The translations under genes and the position numbers were made by a program. Positions 35,747-49,015 of a stretch of DNA of 64,000 bases are shown here, piece after piece. The notes below the pieces were generated by a model, which saw only the letters and a program-made list of their open reading frames with translations, was not told the DNA's origin and ran no database searches. Every line of letters starts with the position of its first letter. Position 1 is the stretch's first letter. The DNA is from Otis tarda (lineage: Eukaryota; Chordata; Aves; Otidiformes; Otididae), in NCBI GenBank assembly GCA_026413225.1, contig CM048557.1:61308987-61372986 (forward strand), in the 5' to 3' direction.

Positions 35747-38063
35747 AATATTGCTATTACCTGATGCAGTTGCATGAAATCTTTGCTAAAATATTCACAC
35801 AACCTGAAGCAGGTCCTTGAATTCAGTGTATTTCAGCCTGCACTGCTATTTTGACTTGAGTTTTGAAGTTTCTCTGAGTTTCACCTCATTCTGTATCCCT
35901 GCCTGTAAACCTGCACAGACAAACTAAGCACCTTTTCTCTCTCCTTCCATACAACATGGCAGTGCCAACCAGTCTGTACATCCCTGCAAAATGAGCAGTT
36001 GCTGAAGGCATGATACCTGCATGTAACTACTGTCCAGGAATAGTCTTTGTATATCTCTTTTTATGCAACCTTGATAAATGTGGCCTGCTTAATACAGCTA
36101 AGATGAATGAGCCAATAATTTCTGGACAAGACACCAGACAGGCAGACTGTTTTGATTTACAAGGCTATGTTAATAAATACCGGTGGCATCTTTTGTTTTT
36201 TAGGTTGCTGTGTGTGTCTCTTGCTTCTGGGCTGTTGTCAATGCAAGGCTATGAATTTACCTGCTGTTGCTGAATTATGAGTGGGGAGGTACTGGAAAGC
36301 TGGAAGAAAAACACAATGAGAGAGTAGTTACTTGGGCCATGCTACAGATGGGTTTTTTTTGTCATATGATTTAGGTACCACATAACCTTGCAACCAGTAG
36401 GGTTCACATATCAGAAAGTTACAGGGACCTCCCTGTGTCTCCAAGCTGGTTAACACAAAAATACCCAATGTCTCAGCAGTGCATTTCTCCACTTCTTCTG
36501 CATCCCGTTTTATCTCTTTTCTAACAGGGAGTTCATGTTGGTGTGGGAATTGCTGGATTTTGGATGAGTTGTGTTCGTCAGAGGTCAAGTTCCCCATGAA
36601 TTCTACCCCTCAGTGCTAAGTACCAGGCACAGTGACTCCCCAAGGGCTTGTGACTCATCCAAGGGTGTTATGTCCTGCACCACAGCCAGAAGCAAATGAG
36701 GAGCTGGTCTTATGGCAATAAGGGAGACCTCTGAGTGGGAGAGAAACTCTGCACTTAAATTACCTAAGTATCTTAGGTGCCAAAAGTAGAGTGACATTAG
36801 CATCTATCCTCTTCCACAAGTGAGAATTTGGTTGCTGAGTCGCCAGGGAGGTGTTTTTGTAACCCAAATTTTAATAGTTACCCTAGTGTTGTTCTTCCTT
36901 CAGCCAACTTTAAGTGCTTGGAGGCCTCCAGTAGAGCTTATCAGGAAATGCTACTGTGAGTGCCTAAAACGTAAGTAAATTAGTATTGGGTCAGATAAGA
37001 CATAGTAGAAATGTATGTAATGAAGAATACGACCAGATACCAGACCTGGCAAATTTTGGAGAAAGATCCCAGTTACCAGAATCTCAAATGAAAAAAAAAA
37101 AAAAAAACCAAATAAAATACAAGCATAACTATTTCATTGGCTTGTGGTTATTTTTATTCCCTGCATATTATGCTATACAGCAGCCATAGACTTTCAACTT
37201 TGAACTTGTGTTGTAAAACCGCATTTTGGGAGTGGTAGGAGGGAGCAACATGAGAGACGAGGCAGTGAGTGTGACTTTTCCCCTACCCTTTTCTCCTCGT
37301 GCGTGATGTCAGGAAAAGGTTGCCACACAAGTGCTGCTAAGAGTTTTCAGAGGCAAAACTGCAGGAAAAGAACTAAAATGTCTGAAAGCGAGAGGCACAT
37401 TAGGAGTTCCTGTGGCATCATTGCACTGGTTCGTAATTCACAGAGAAAAAATACAGATTGAGTTTTATTTCTGTGCTCTCTCTGTAGCTGCACTTTGCCC
37501 TTTTTTTAAGCTACAGTCTTATTTCCTTTCAGCCCTCCAAAATTTCTTCATGGCCTCCATCTCTATATCATTGATGTGCCATGAGTATTAGGGCCATTTA
37601 TCGGCAACATCAACCTTTAACTTCTTCTTTCTTCTTCAGTAAAGCTAACCGGGAACAGGAGACTATGAATCTTGTTTTGGTCATAAAAAGCAGAATTTAA
37701 AGATGGTGCTGAGCAATAAAGGAGGCTCTGGCAGCCTGACATTTGTGGTTTTCTGCTTACCTTGTTCTCTTCTGTGGCTGGAAAAAGATAATATTGTTTA
37801 TGGTGCTGTCTTTGACACAGCAAGTGTGGATTTATCTTGGAAAAAAGTTAATAGTTCATCCAAGTGGCTTCTTCTAGGAGGGAATTACACACCTCTACCA
37901 CTCTGCCTATGAATGACAGCTTGTCCCAGATATTTAACTTGCCTCTGGCTTTAACTGAGGCTCATGGGAAGAATATGATGACATCCCCAAGACTCTGCTA
38001 TTGGGCCTGATGTATGGAGCATTTCCACCTTTGCATTTTTAAAGGAATTGCATATAGACTGAG
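35747..38063. other. Non-coding unique sequence
   Basis: No gene supported. An A17 run lies at 37091-37107. Open frames at 36010-36273 and 37331-37591 have no recognised domain. Some sequence just after the CR1 end may be further decayed CR1. Confidence 0.55.
37091..37107 (+). repeat. A17 homopolymer
   Basis: A simple mononucleotide run with no retroposed body recognised upstream. Confidence 0.9.
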
Positions 38064-38125
38064 TTTGTAGAGCTTAAGACTGGAAGGGGCTGTCATACTA
38101 TCCCCTGCCTCATCCCAGCTTTCTT
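38064..38125 (-). mobile_element. Old CR1-like 3' end relic
   Basis: GTAGAGCTTAAGACTGGAAG, GGGCTGTCATACTATCCCCT and GCC resemble the reverse-complemented 3' end of older amniote CR1 lineages (a TAGA, AGGACTGGAAGGG, CATC, CCAGTCCCCTGCC order). The copy is short and diverged, so a chance match is possible. Confidence 0.4.
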
Positions 38126-40299
38126 AATCCCTAACTATTTTGCATCAGATGTTACACAGACTCAGGGATTTGCCCACAGCTCTTCAGCAGTGGGTCACTG
38201 CAATAGCATTTTGTCTACCTATGGCATAGATCTCTGGGTCTGCTTCAGGTGGGTTCCTGCACATTGCATGTTGCTGATGTGTGTTGCTCTGGTCCAGAGA
38301 CCCATCAGGCAAGACATCCCTTCATGCTACTGGTGTTATCCCATCTCTTTGGCACTTTGCTACCATCACTGCTTCTGTTCATCTGCATGGAAATTACCAG
38401 GTAGACATCCCAGCCTGGCGTTTTCTGGCTCTCTAGCTTGAGTGAGTTAGCAAAGCAAGGCACTTACCCAGGACAAACAGTAAGGAAATTCCTTCAGGAA
38501 TTGTCACCTGCAATTGGAGCAACTACCTGTCCCCTGAAGTGGCAGAGGAGATGTCCTGGACAGGAGCATTGATTGAGAGAGGCAGAGCCATCCGCCTGCA
38601 GCACCTCACTGCAGGTACAGGTGTTTAGAGGAATCAGAACATATTCACTGTCATGCTGGGATCTAATCATCCTGATATGGAGAAGGTGATGTTCCTGCTA
38701 CAGCAGTCTTTAATTTATTTAACTTCACTGGGAAATTCTCTAATTTATTTAATTTTGTTCGGAAGCAAAGTAATCAGAAGGATCTTGCTAGAATTGTCTC
38801 CAAATAGCTAGATTTAACTCTCCAACCTGCTAAACTTATCCCCTAATACTGGCAGTGGGGGAAATTCAAGCCTTGTGGCTGGATTTGAAGACTCTCTATT
38901 TTCTTTTTTTTGAATCTCCAGCTTTAGGCTAAGGACTGCAGAATTTCCACCATAGTTTTAGAATAAATATGTTAATTCTCAACCTTTGCAACTGAATCAA
39001 ATGTGTGATATACACTAGGATTTTTTTTTCCGCATCCTGCAAAATAATCCATAGTTTAAATCCAGATAAAATCTCTGCCACCACTCAGATACTTGCTCAC
39101 AAGCAGAACCTCAGCTAAACCACACTGAAACGGGGCATATTGGGAATCCTGTTCTGCTCCCAGCCAGCACTGCAGAGATGGACCAAATTCCGGCAAAGGT
39201 AATAGATGGGCCCTAAACTCCCACTAAATGCAATTTAATTCCATGGAAGAGTTAAAATTCTCTGTGGTCTTTAGGAGTCAGAACTGTTACAAGCAGGTAT
39301 GGGATCAATGCTGGCATATTTTCACTTTCGCAGACAGGAGTGACAGTAACTGAGTGATAGTGAGGGACAGTCAATGAGACTGGGATGGTGGAACGGCTGA
39401 TGCCATGGCAGGAGCAGTCTGGCAAAGGGGCCTGTTTACTTCATTTTGCCAAGCACAATTTGTCAAGGCAATTGCTTGTCCCAGCCCCAAAACTGACTTA
39501 AGCAGCCAAGACTGTAATACATGCCAGTGGCCAAAAGTCTCTCTCCCTTGCTCTTTCTCCCTCTCTGCCCTCTCTCTCTCTCTGCTTATTCAGGTACGTA
39601 ATGAAGTGAGTGCATCTTAACAAGCCCTTGTGCACCAGTAGATCCACAGCAATGGTCTGTATGCAAACTTCTAGCGACAGCAAGCACAAAATAATTCAGC
39701 TTATCTTAGCCTTCACTATAAGTCCCATCACCTGCATTTGCCCTGGGCTAACAGCGTGGATTAGCTCATGCATCATAACTTCTCAAAGCAAGGAAAACTG
39801 TGAGCCTGACCCCCCACTGGTGTGAGAGGAGAAATGGAGCGAGGGAGATGGAGTGCTGCAGATAGAAGTCTCGGGCCCATCCCAGGCAGGAGCTGGAGAA
39901 TCGAGGCTCGATGCAGACAGTCAGTGTTTACATAAACACAGCTGTACTGGTAACAACTGGAGGCTGACTGGTCCCAGATCCCCACTCTGACTGCTGATGC
40001 CAGAACACAAGGGCAGAACATTTTTACCATACACTCTCAGCAGCTGGCACTCAGGGCTGCAGCACTTTTTAGCAAGGAACAGCATGGATAGACAATTCAT
40101 CCATGAATTTATCCAGATAAACTTTATCCCTGTAAACTTTCACCATCCACAACATATTGCAAAGAGGAGTTTCTCGGACTAAACGCACACTGGCAAAGAA
40201 GTACTTCTTTTGGTTTTCTTCCAAGGCTGCCAACTGCACCGCTTCTCCCCAGCTGGAAGAAGCAGAGACCAGTTGCTCCCTATTTGCCCTGTGCATGCC
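38126..40299. other. Non-coding unique sequence
   Basis: No gene supported. The stretch holds a CT-rich microsatellite-like run (39538-39586) and two copies of TAATTTATTTAA near 38709 and 38739. Opposite-strand frames at 39405-39689 overlap the CT run and are artefacts. Confidence 0.55.
39538..39586 (+). repeat. CT-rich low-complexity tract
   Basis: CTCTC-type units with occasional G and T interruptions. The reverse strand encodes an Arg/Glu-rich chance frame. Confidence 0.8.
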
Positions 40300-40590
40300 G
40301 TTCCTCCTTTTGTGATCTCTAATTATATCCCACCTAGACCAAATCTTTTCTAAACCAAAGTATCTTAGTCTGTGTAACCATTCCTTCTGTGGAAGCCACG
40401 ACACATCTGGGTATCTGTGCTGCCTTTTTCCAGCCCTTGTCTCTCCTTTCAGAGACGAGCAGAGCCAAGATGCACACAGCACTCAGCATGTGGCTGCATA
40501 ACGTTTTGTTCTGGTTTCTTCCCAATGATTTCTAACCAGTAATTTGCATATTTGACTCTGATTATTTAACACCAGCATTTGCAGAGAGCT
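40300..40590 (-). mobile_element. Ancient L3/CR1-like LINE fragment
   Basis: On the + strand, CAAATCTTTTCTAAACCAAA, GTATCTTAGTCTGTGTAACC, ATTCCTTCTGTGGAAGCC, then TTTTTCCAGCCCTTG, CACAGCACTCAGCATGTGGC and CAGCATTTGCAGAGAGCT follow the order of the old CR1/L3 reverse-complement consensus that I recall (TTCTAAACCAAAGAGTC, TTAACCGTTCCTCATATGGA, CACAGTACTCAAGGTGTGGC, AGCAGATGTTTTCAGAGA). The element is thus minus-strand. It carries chance frames only. Confidence 0.7.
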
Positions 40591-41268
40591 TTAGCTGTTC
40601 TGGGAAGGGGTGCAGACAAAGACCCTTGGCATCGCTATTGGGCATGGGAGCCTTGGCACTGGTGGGGGCAGTGAAATCGTTCTGTTATACTAGGGGAGCT
40701 AAACTGATTCTCAGTCAGAATGTAGCTACCAAAGAAGTCATCAGGCAGGATAACAGACTGACCGGGGCTTGACTGGAATATGGGATCAAGCTGCAAGAAG
40801 AAATTGGTAGGGAGTTGCAAACCTATCAGAAGAAAGGAAAGAATCCTTCAAAGCCAAGAACAAAGCAGCATCTGTCAGGAGCACAGCGATGAGCTAATTG
40901 AAGCGTCTCTCTTCGTTCTTCTCCTCTTTGGCTACAGGAGCACCTGCTATCACTTAAAGGCAGCTCTCACTGTCACTTTCTCCTTTGGTTCATGTGCACT
41001 TGTTCATCCTTTGAGCTTTAATCTTTTGCTATTGATTTCCACCCTGTTAGCTGAAATATTGTCCTGCTCTTTGAGAAAGGCAATTGCCCAGGCCACACTA
41101 TTGCAAATAATATGTACTTTAGAAAACAATGATTGAATTCCCATATTATCCACTGAAGCAAAAAAACTCTACCTTGCCAAAGAGAAAATACTATGCAGAG
41201 ATAAGATCGTAGAAATTCATCAAGCTGGCTTCAGGGGTTTTGTATGTGTGTGCGTGTTTGGTGTTTGG

Positions 41269-41299
41269 TTTTTTTTTTGTTGTTTTTTTTTTTTTTTAA
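41269..41299 (+). repeat. T-rich low-complexity tract
   Basis: Runs of T broken by single G (TTTTGTTGTTTT pattern). The reverse strand encodes a Lys/Gln chance frame. Confidence 0.85.
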
Positions 41300-42060
41300 T
41301 TTGCACCACCCCAGAGAGATGCTGAGATTGAAATGTATTATCCTTAGATATGAGGCCTAAACAACCAAGTGAATCCCGATACCCAGAATTCAAACTATAA
41401 TTCACACTCTGGAAATTGCAGATCCACCCTGAGACAAAATTCAGCTACAGTGCAAAAAAAAAGCCAGCTACAGTTTTACATGCATATTTAGTTTGTATCC
41501 ACGCATATACAAATCTTCTGATAAACTGCCATAAATCTGCTACCATATGTTTCAATGATCCGAAGGAGAACTGTGTGAACATAAGGGGTTTTATTCCACC
41601 CTCAAAATGTCACATGAAAAATAAAATTTATCCATGCCTTATCTGGGTGATCTGTAGAACTTTTAAGACCATTGATTAATTTTATTCTTATTATTTTCAC
41701 TGAAACGTGGCATATTCAATAGCAGAAGCTACTGTTAAGTACAAGTACCTCAGATTAGGGATCTAAATCCATAGCTAAAGGTGTTTCAGTAAACTTAGCC
41801 TCAGCTTCTCAAATGAGTGTTTCCTTTTTTGGTATGTCTGTATTGTCAGATTAGTGTTCTCCAGATTTTCATGGTGGGATGCATTGGGTTCCTCTGCTCA
41901 GATGCACACCATCTGGTTTCCCTGGTGAGGATACCCCAGTGTAACCCTGGATGCTACTGCTAAAGATAATAGCAGATCAGCTTGAATGAGCAGATCAAGG
42001 TCCAGCAAGGAAGGAGAGCCATGCGAAAAGCTTCTAAGAGGGGCATATAAAATATGACAG

Positions 42061-42072
42061 TAGTAGTAGTAG
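42061..42072 (+). repeat. (TAG)4 microsatellite
   Basis: Four perfect TAG units followed by AAG. Confidence 0.8.
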
Positions 42073-43070
42073 AAGTGAAATAAGTAGGTGAGCTCAATTC
42101 CTTCCCCTCTGTTTGCCAGACAAGAGGCAGTTTCTGCATTTCCACATTGCTCTCTGGAGGCACCACTGTCAAGAAATCAGAGACTGGGTGGGCATTTCAT
42201 GATGATCAAGGAGCAGGCCCATCCTACTCTTCCGAAATTCATTTGAAGAATGGAAAAGAGAGAAGGACATCCAGCCCAGGCTCTGTTGGCATCCCTCTCT
42301 TGTATTTTCTCTCTGAGATATTTTTCCTTAGTTGCAAGTCACCAGACTCTTTGGCTATTTGATCTTGACTTGGTCATAAAAGGTTCCTGTTTTGATAGTA
42401 TTTCCCTCTTCCTCATGCCATTTCCTGGCTTTTCTTTTGTAATTATGTAGTAGTAATGGCTCTTAAAACTTCCTACAAGGGTATTACATCCATTATAACA
42501 GCAATTCCATTTTAGTAGCAATTCACATATAATGGAAAGAGATATTAAATTGGAGGTGATGTTACAATAAAAATCATACCATTATAAAAACAATATAGCA
42601 TTAAAACTGGTATTATAACAGAAATATTTTAATAAAGGCACTAAATAAACCCAACAAAAGAAAACCAAGGATGAAACGGGGACAATAACAGTTTTTTACT
42701 GCCACACTGATTTTGCTTTGTTTTAATGTATTGATGGAATATTTCATTGCAATAGCTCCATGATTTTATCATAAACGTATGCCATAAAGCATATTTCTTG
42801 CAGGCAGTGTAATTATTTCATTTCCTTTCCAACAGTAGGAAAGGGCATGTGAGGTACATGGAAACAGCAGAGTGAATTACGGACTGGATGGAAATCCTTT
42901 CCTGCTTCGCAGGAGGCTGTATTTCCTGCCTTTCCTCTGCCAAAGGAGTCGGAGAGGGAGAGGGAGAGCTGGGTCCACAAGGACCTGGCTGGGAGAGTGC
43001 GTGGCATGAAGGAGAGTGATGGCAGCATTGTCAGGAGTCGTCACAATGCACAATCTACAGTATGTATTGC

Positions 43071-43086
43071 AAAAAAAAAAAAAAAA
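43071..43086 (+). repeat. A16 homopolymer
   Basis: A simple mononucleotide run. No retroposon body is seen upstream. Confidence 0.9.
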
Positions 43087-44604
43087 TCTAGGTGAAGATA
43101 TCTGTTCTGGAGAGAAGCAAATGATGTGTAGGGTAAAAAGTCTGCTTGGTTCCACAAAGATAGAGCAATAAAATCTGGATTGCATTAAACAGCTGCATCT
43201 TTAGCTTTTTATTTGGGAATGAAGGTCCTCTCCCCTTGGCACAGAAAAACATGGAGAAAACTCTCTGATCTGAGATTCGCACAGGTAGTTTCTACCCAGA
43301 ATGAAGACGTGTTCAGTGTAAGAGAGATGGGAGCTGGAAGGGGGAGGGACAAGTTTTTTAATTGTTTTCAAAATCATCTCAATATTTTATTTTGACATTC
43401 TGTAAATGTGATTGAGCCAGAGAGCTCAAGTGCCAGGATTTCTACCTCAGGTTTGGGTCCCCGTTCCTGGGAATCCTAGCTGAGGTGGGGCTTTAGGAAT
43501 TTGAGCTTGAAGGAAGCTTTTCTGGCTCCCTGGTTGCCTGTTCAGTGCTGAGAGCCCAAACTCCCATATCCCCAGATGGGCTCTTACTGCCCTTATCAGC
43601 CTCTTTACCCTTTTTCACACAGCCTCCAGGGACTTCATTTCCTCACTGCTAAGGTGCGGTGAATGAAGACTTCAGGACATGTGAAATAATACAAGTCATC
43701 TGTTCACATAAGCTGTTTTTCAGCTCTTAGTAATGATTTTTTCTTTACTTATTTAATAAACAATGGAAATATAAGCAATCACCAATTAATTTAATTGTGG
43801 GGTTGGCAGTCCTTGTGATAAGCTTTATTTTTAATGAACTTCATTCCACCTCAGCCCCTAAATTTTTTTCTTCAAAGTATTTCATAGGAAATACTAGTCC
43901 TTTAAAAGCCCGGAAAGCCTAAGAAGCCACTGAAATCTGTAATTGAAATGCAAATGGAGAGCCCCTGGCACATCAAATCAATTTTGCTCTTAATAAGAAA
44001 CAGAAATAGAATGTGACACGGAAAAGTCCTGATGCCCTGCATAAAGGTAGGGCTTTTTAAGTGGTCTGGTGCAAAACAGAAATTCCTGTCTGCTGTAGTC
44101 ACACTTTTTAATCGCTCCATTATCAAGTGATAATGTGATACAATTAACAGACTGCTGTTTGGTTACAGAAGCCATTTTCTTCAAGGTACAAATCTCCCTT
44201 AAGACCATAAAACAAGCATTTCCAAGCTCACATCTGCAGTGTCTGGCTTCACTGAATTTACAACTGCTCCAAACAAATTCACTGCAGGGTAAGTGTCAGC
44301 GCTGTGTCTCATTGCCCTGGTTTTACCCCGGTATTAGGATACCTGGACCAGAGATAACCTCACTGTGCCCGGATTCATTATCAACACCCAGCTCTCATGA
44401 TCATGTTTCAGTGGTTGATCCAAACATCATGGAAGTTAATGGAAAGATTCACCTTGACTTCTGTCCATAATTAGGGTGGAGGAGAGCAGAGAGGATTGAC
44501 TTTTTAGGAACTGAATGATTCATGTAATCAATAAATAGATAGAGTTAGCATAGTAAAACAAGGTATTTTCCTGAAAAGTTTTAGAGGGAACTTAACTTTC
44601 TATC

Positions 44605-44631
44605 CAAAACTTCCCTGGATAGGAAGTTTTG
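44605..44631. repeat. Inverted repeat, 10-bp arms, 7-base loop
   Basis: CAAAACTTCC at 44605-44614 and GGAAGTTTTG at 44622-44631 are exact reverse complements around CTGGATA. About one such structure is expected by chance in this length. Confidence 0.85.
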
Positions 44632-47152
44632 AACCAGATGTAATTTTTTATATGTTTTATTTGGTTTTCAAGAACCATTCTATCCAATCTTATCTGAACT
44701 AATCCAACTTGAATTGATCTACTATAATTTCATCCAGAGCACAAACACAAAGCTAGACAGTGATATAGATTTTCTGATGCTTCCAATTATAGATGATTCA
44801 CTTCCTAAAAAATAAGAAAACTATCAAAAGAATTTTTTTTTTTATTGCAAAAGTGCCTTCTGCTGTATTAATATAAGAACCAGGAGGTTGTGAGTGTGAG
44901 AGTCCTGGCAATAAGGACCATGAGTGGTCAGAGCAGGATTGGTGGAGCCGTCATCACCTTTGCAAGATGTCACAGGGTCAGTCTGGCAAAGTCTCCCCAG
45001 TTTCTGTCCCCTGCCCCTAATTCTGCTCAGGTCAGATGTGATGCTCTTCCCCTATGTGCCCTAATGACCCTTCTACCTGAGGTGCAGAGCATCTTTTCTC
45101 AGCTCTTGATCAAAACACACCTTGAGCAGCAGGAGAGAAGCTGTGTTGCGATGCACTTCACGTAAGTTTATGTCTGGAAAAGAATAAAATCTCTGTACAG
45201 TGTCATTTAAGATGCTGAGAGCTGGCTGGCATGAGTGACCTTGATGCACAAGATGCCACCTTCACTTTTCCATTTTCCTCCTTTAGTAGAGAACAATTAC
45301 ATTAGTGGGAGATTTCAATCCAAGAGCAACCTACTCCACTGACATGAACAGAAATATTCTGATGATTATAATTTCAGTGGCTTTTGGATCACACTTGGGA
45401 GTCCTAATTCTGCATAATGCTGAGTACCCTCCACTGAGGTTAACTCAGGCTATGCTTCCCATGAGGAGTCTGGGAAGCTTCACAGCTCCTAGGACATCGG
45501 TCTCAGAAAGGGTTGCAAGAGGGTGTTGCAGAGGAAGGTGTAACTGCAATGCTGGTAGCCACATGCCTGACTGACTCATGAAAACACATTGGCACAGATT
45601 TTCAGATTTCTATACATACTGCTGATGTGTACTCAGTTGATCAGCCTAAACTGAAACCCTGGCTGTTATCCTGAATCCAGTGAGATGGGGCAAAGCTAAC
45701 GCGACTGCATTTATCCATGCATGATCATAGCTTTCCTCACTGCAGAGGCACGTTTTAACTGTCATTTGCTTCTGGGATGTTCCCCAAACAGCACAGAAAA
45801 AAATCTTTATTTACTGGTCCTGCTGAAGTGGTGCCTCATAATGACTTGTTAATTATAAGGCTTATTTGGTATATGAAGTTTATTTTAATAAATTGCAGAC
45901 AAGGCTTATGCAGCAGAAAGGAGAAAGAAGGGAATGAAAATGCCATTGTTTCAATCCTGCTCTATTTCCAATATGAGCAGTATTTTACCTGGTAAAAGAC
46001 TGTCTATTGTGAACTGTGCTACATACGTTAGTCCCCTCTTTGTACCCATTCAACAAACTAAATATCTTGCTGTGGGTTAACTGCAATGTCAGGTCATGCT
46101 GTCTCTCAAGAGAAATATATAAAGAGGTGGTTATTTCTGTGGAAAAAAAAATTATGCACGTTCCCAGGCCATTAGGGAAATACTACCAGCAAAATTTATA
46201 TGGAATAAAAAGTACAGGAGCTGGGTTTGCAAGCCAGTGTTCAATCACTGTAGCCTTGAACAACAGGTTAAAGTCAGAGAGGGCAGTAAATCCAGCCATG
46301 GTTCTTTAACCAACAGAGCCAGAAGCATGGATCTTGTGCCAAGAAATAATTTAAAGGTGAGGAAATTCATTTTCAAAGCTTATTCAAAGATAAATAGGAA
46401 AAAAAAAACTACTACATATAGAGGTTCCAACCTTAATATGTTGACAGCTATGGATGTGGCTCTGAACAGGCTCTGGGATCTGTGTGCGTGTGAGAGGACT
46501 CGTGCGCTGTTCTGAGCGTGCTGGCCATCCTTCAGCACAGCATCCCGACACAGCTCTGACTTCACACATCTTCATGATTCTGGGTAAGTAGTTCATGGGA
46601 GAGAGATTTTTGGAAAGGGTAAATCTCTCCCATTCCCAAAACAACCCTTAGCTGAAGTACGTGGGAATAAACAACATCAAGGCTTCTCCCTCTGTGAATA
46701 AAAGCTCTAAACTGAGTAAAAGAAGACCACATGGAAAAGAGGAGTAAACCAAAATTTAGCCCATCAGAATAGCTGACCCATATGTATTCCTGAGTGTACT
46801 GTCCTTCACTGGAGAAAAAGCTTTAAGTTAGCTCTTCCTTTATGTTTTTGGGGGAGGAAGAGGTCTTCTACGTTTGTACCTTCCTGTCCCGAACAGCACA
46901 ACACTGCACTGTTTTGTTAAAAAAAGAGCGTTAATCCCACAACTGATCTTAATCTTTAGAACAAAGGTCCACCCTTGGTCCCATTCACATCTCCCTTACT
47001 CCTGCCAACATGAGATGCAGGTGATGTATAGTTTGGGGATCAATACAGGAGGGGAATAAAATTGCATTTGCCCATAAAGAGCAAACTCAAAAATAAACAC
47101 AGAAGAAAAGGACCTGGAGACTTGCTTGGCTGTCACTGGGTTATATATTTAC

Positions 47153-47335
47153 CCCACAGAACCACAGAATGCCTCAGGTTGGAGGCGCCATCTTGTCCAA
47201 CCCCCCTTGGTCAAAGCACAGTCGGTGAGAGCAGGTTACTGGGAGCCATGTCCAGTCAGGTTTTGAAAATCTCCAAGGATGGAGACTGCAACGTCTCTGT
47301 TCCAATGTTTAACCACCTTCTTAAGAACACAGGCC
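47153..47335 (-). mobile_element. CR1 LINE 3' fragment
   Basis: CCACAGAACCACAGAATGCC, TCAGGTTGGAGGCGCCATC, TTGTCCAACCCCCCTTGGTC, then GTTTTGAAAATCTCCAAGGA and TGGAGACTGCAACGTCTCTG match the reverse-complemented 3' region of avian CR1 in order. The copy is more diverged than the one at 55474. It is 5'-truncated and non-coding. Confidence 0.88.
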
Positions 47336-48934
47336 TGAAAATTACCTCCTGAACCATCACATCTGGTTCCTACATTATACAAGCTCCTTCATCAACAAGT
47401 ACAAACCCAGTTTGGCTTTGTACAGATCTGATTTTATTACCACTTTTGATGGCAAGAAATCTTGCTGTTTCCAAGTTGAATGTGTTCATAGCCCATTTGC
47501 TCTTGTGCCAGCACTTCCGCTGGTTTTAGTAGCTCATCCTGATGTCTGGCGCTCAACTCCATTCTGCTGCAGAGAGCTGCCATGTCCCTCCATCCCTCCA
47601 TTACGTCTTACATCCCTTGGTTCTTCCAGGCCCGGGAGAATACTGGTCTCAGAACAGTTTAGAGTGAGCTCCAGATTGGCCTATGCATCCTGGCACACAG
47701 CCTTGTACCTGGGGGCTCTTGATGGCAGCAACACACAATTGCCTGATCAAGATCAATGAGTGTGGCTTTAGACAAGACTCTCTCCTCACACTCTCTCCTG
47801 TCTTGCCGGTGAGGCCTTGACCACAAAGGCTAAGGCCTTTGTATCTAGTTAAATCAGCATTTTTGCAAGTTTACTTTGGTTTAACTGTTTTTTTAAATTT
47901 TCTTTCTTTTTATGAAATACTTCCCTTTTGCTCCCAGCAACTATGGCTGTGCTTGAACCACTTAAAACATCCCTTTGCACTAAGTCTGAGTACTGATGCT
48001 AAGCATGAATTAAGGCCTTTCAGAAAATAAAAAAAAAATCAATTTATTTAGCCAAATCTCACCAAAGGAAGCTGAGTTCTAGCTTCATAAGCAGGCACAG
48101 AGAGTCTAATCATTTCTCTGGTGATACTTGGAAAACCCTACAAACCTGCAGCTGGAATGCAGTGCAAAGTCTGACCACGGAACAAAGATGGGACTGCAAT
48201 AACCACCAAACACCAGCAAGGGGAGATGAGGCTACTGCAAAGCACTTTCATAGGCTTTCCGACTCCTCAAGGTCAGGTTTTGTTTGCTTGCTTTCCTCTA
48301 CAAAAGCAAAACCTGTGGGTTACACAAAGATTCCTTCTTGCACAGGCATTTGACAGCAGTTTAATTGTAGCTAATAAGCAATGAGAGTAAGTTTTGTCTA
48401 TTGTATTTCTGGGAGCCTGGTTCTCTCTCTGAGCAGAAAGCAAGCTTGTCAGGTCTCATGTTTGGAGAGTGAGACTCAGAAAACATTTCCCCATACATCA
48501 GCCTAGTCACAATTCACACTGCTCTGTGTCATCCAGCTCTGATGCCACGAAACAAACATTAACAAACCAGCTATAGAAAGGATTGTGACCCCTCCATAGA
48601 CTTTATTCTGCAGGCGCAGAGTGGCCTGAATGGCTTGATGACAGCCACACGGGGCTCGAAGCAGCCTAAAGTCTTGAACACAGAGACCGAATCTTTATGT
48701 GCAAAGGATCCAGCTTTAGATCAATCCCTCATATCAGAATTGCACTGCAAAAACATCTAATTACATGGCAACTTCCACAATCTTTGTTATTTGATCGGCA
48801 CTGATTGTGTACGTTATTGCAAGGCAAAAAAGGCAATCAGTCAGGGCTGTATCTGCTCTCTTGCTTACACTGATATCACTTAATCTCTCTTTCAGTGCTT
48901 TCGTGGCCCTCGAAACAATAGCCTGTGAGTATCT
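47336..48934. other. Non-coding unique sequence
   Basis: No gene supported. The frame at 47412-47759 (115 codons) has no recognised domain. It starts soon after a CR1, so decayed CR1 sequence could contribute, but I see no clear match. Confidence 0.5.
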
Positions 48935-49015
48935 CATAATCTTTAATGTACATGTCTTACAACAGCCCAGCGAGGTGTGACAATATTATTATTCCCATTA
49001 GAAGACCAAGCACCA
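48935..49015 (-). mobile_element. MIR-like SINE relic
   Basis: CTTACAACAGCCCAGCGAGG, TGTGACAATATTATTATTCC and CATTAGAAGA match the reverse complement of the MIR 3' half (CACAACAACCCTATGAGGTA, CTATTATTATCCCCATTTTA). The element is on the minus strand. Confidence 0.6.

Larger units (their letters stand above)
40591..47152. other. Non-coding unique sequence
   Basis: No gene identified. Simple features are a T-rich tract with G interruptions (41269-41299), (TAG)n at 42061-42072, a GGAGA-type purine patch near 42948-42970, A16 at 43071-43086 and an inverted repeat at 44605-44631. The AT-rich segments 42470-42660 and 43680-43880 hold little else. Open frames at 44135-44470, 44890-45165 and 45305-45574 have no recognised domains. 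Confidence 0.55.

Noticed and set aside
43645-43670. Partial likeness to mature miR-124 (CTAAGGTGCGGTGAATGAA)
   Set aside because: The seed region differs from TAAGGCACGCGGTGAATGCC and the flanks do not fold into a hairpin.
44169-44288. Exon-like segment between TTGGTTACAG and a GTAAGT donor
   Set aside because: The donor is good but the acceptor has a weak pyrimidine tract, the peptide is featureless, and the open frame continues well past the donor.
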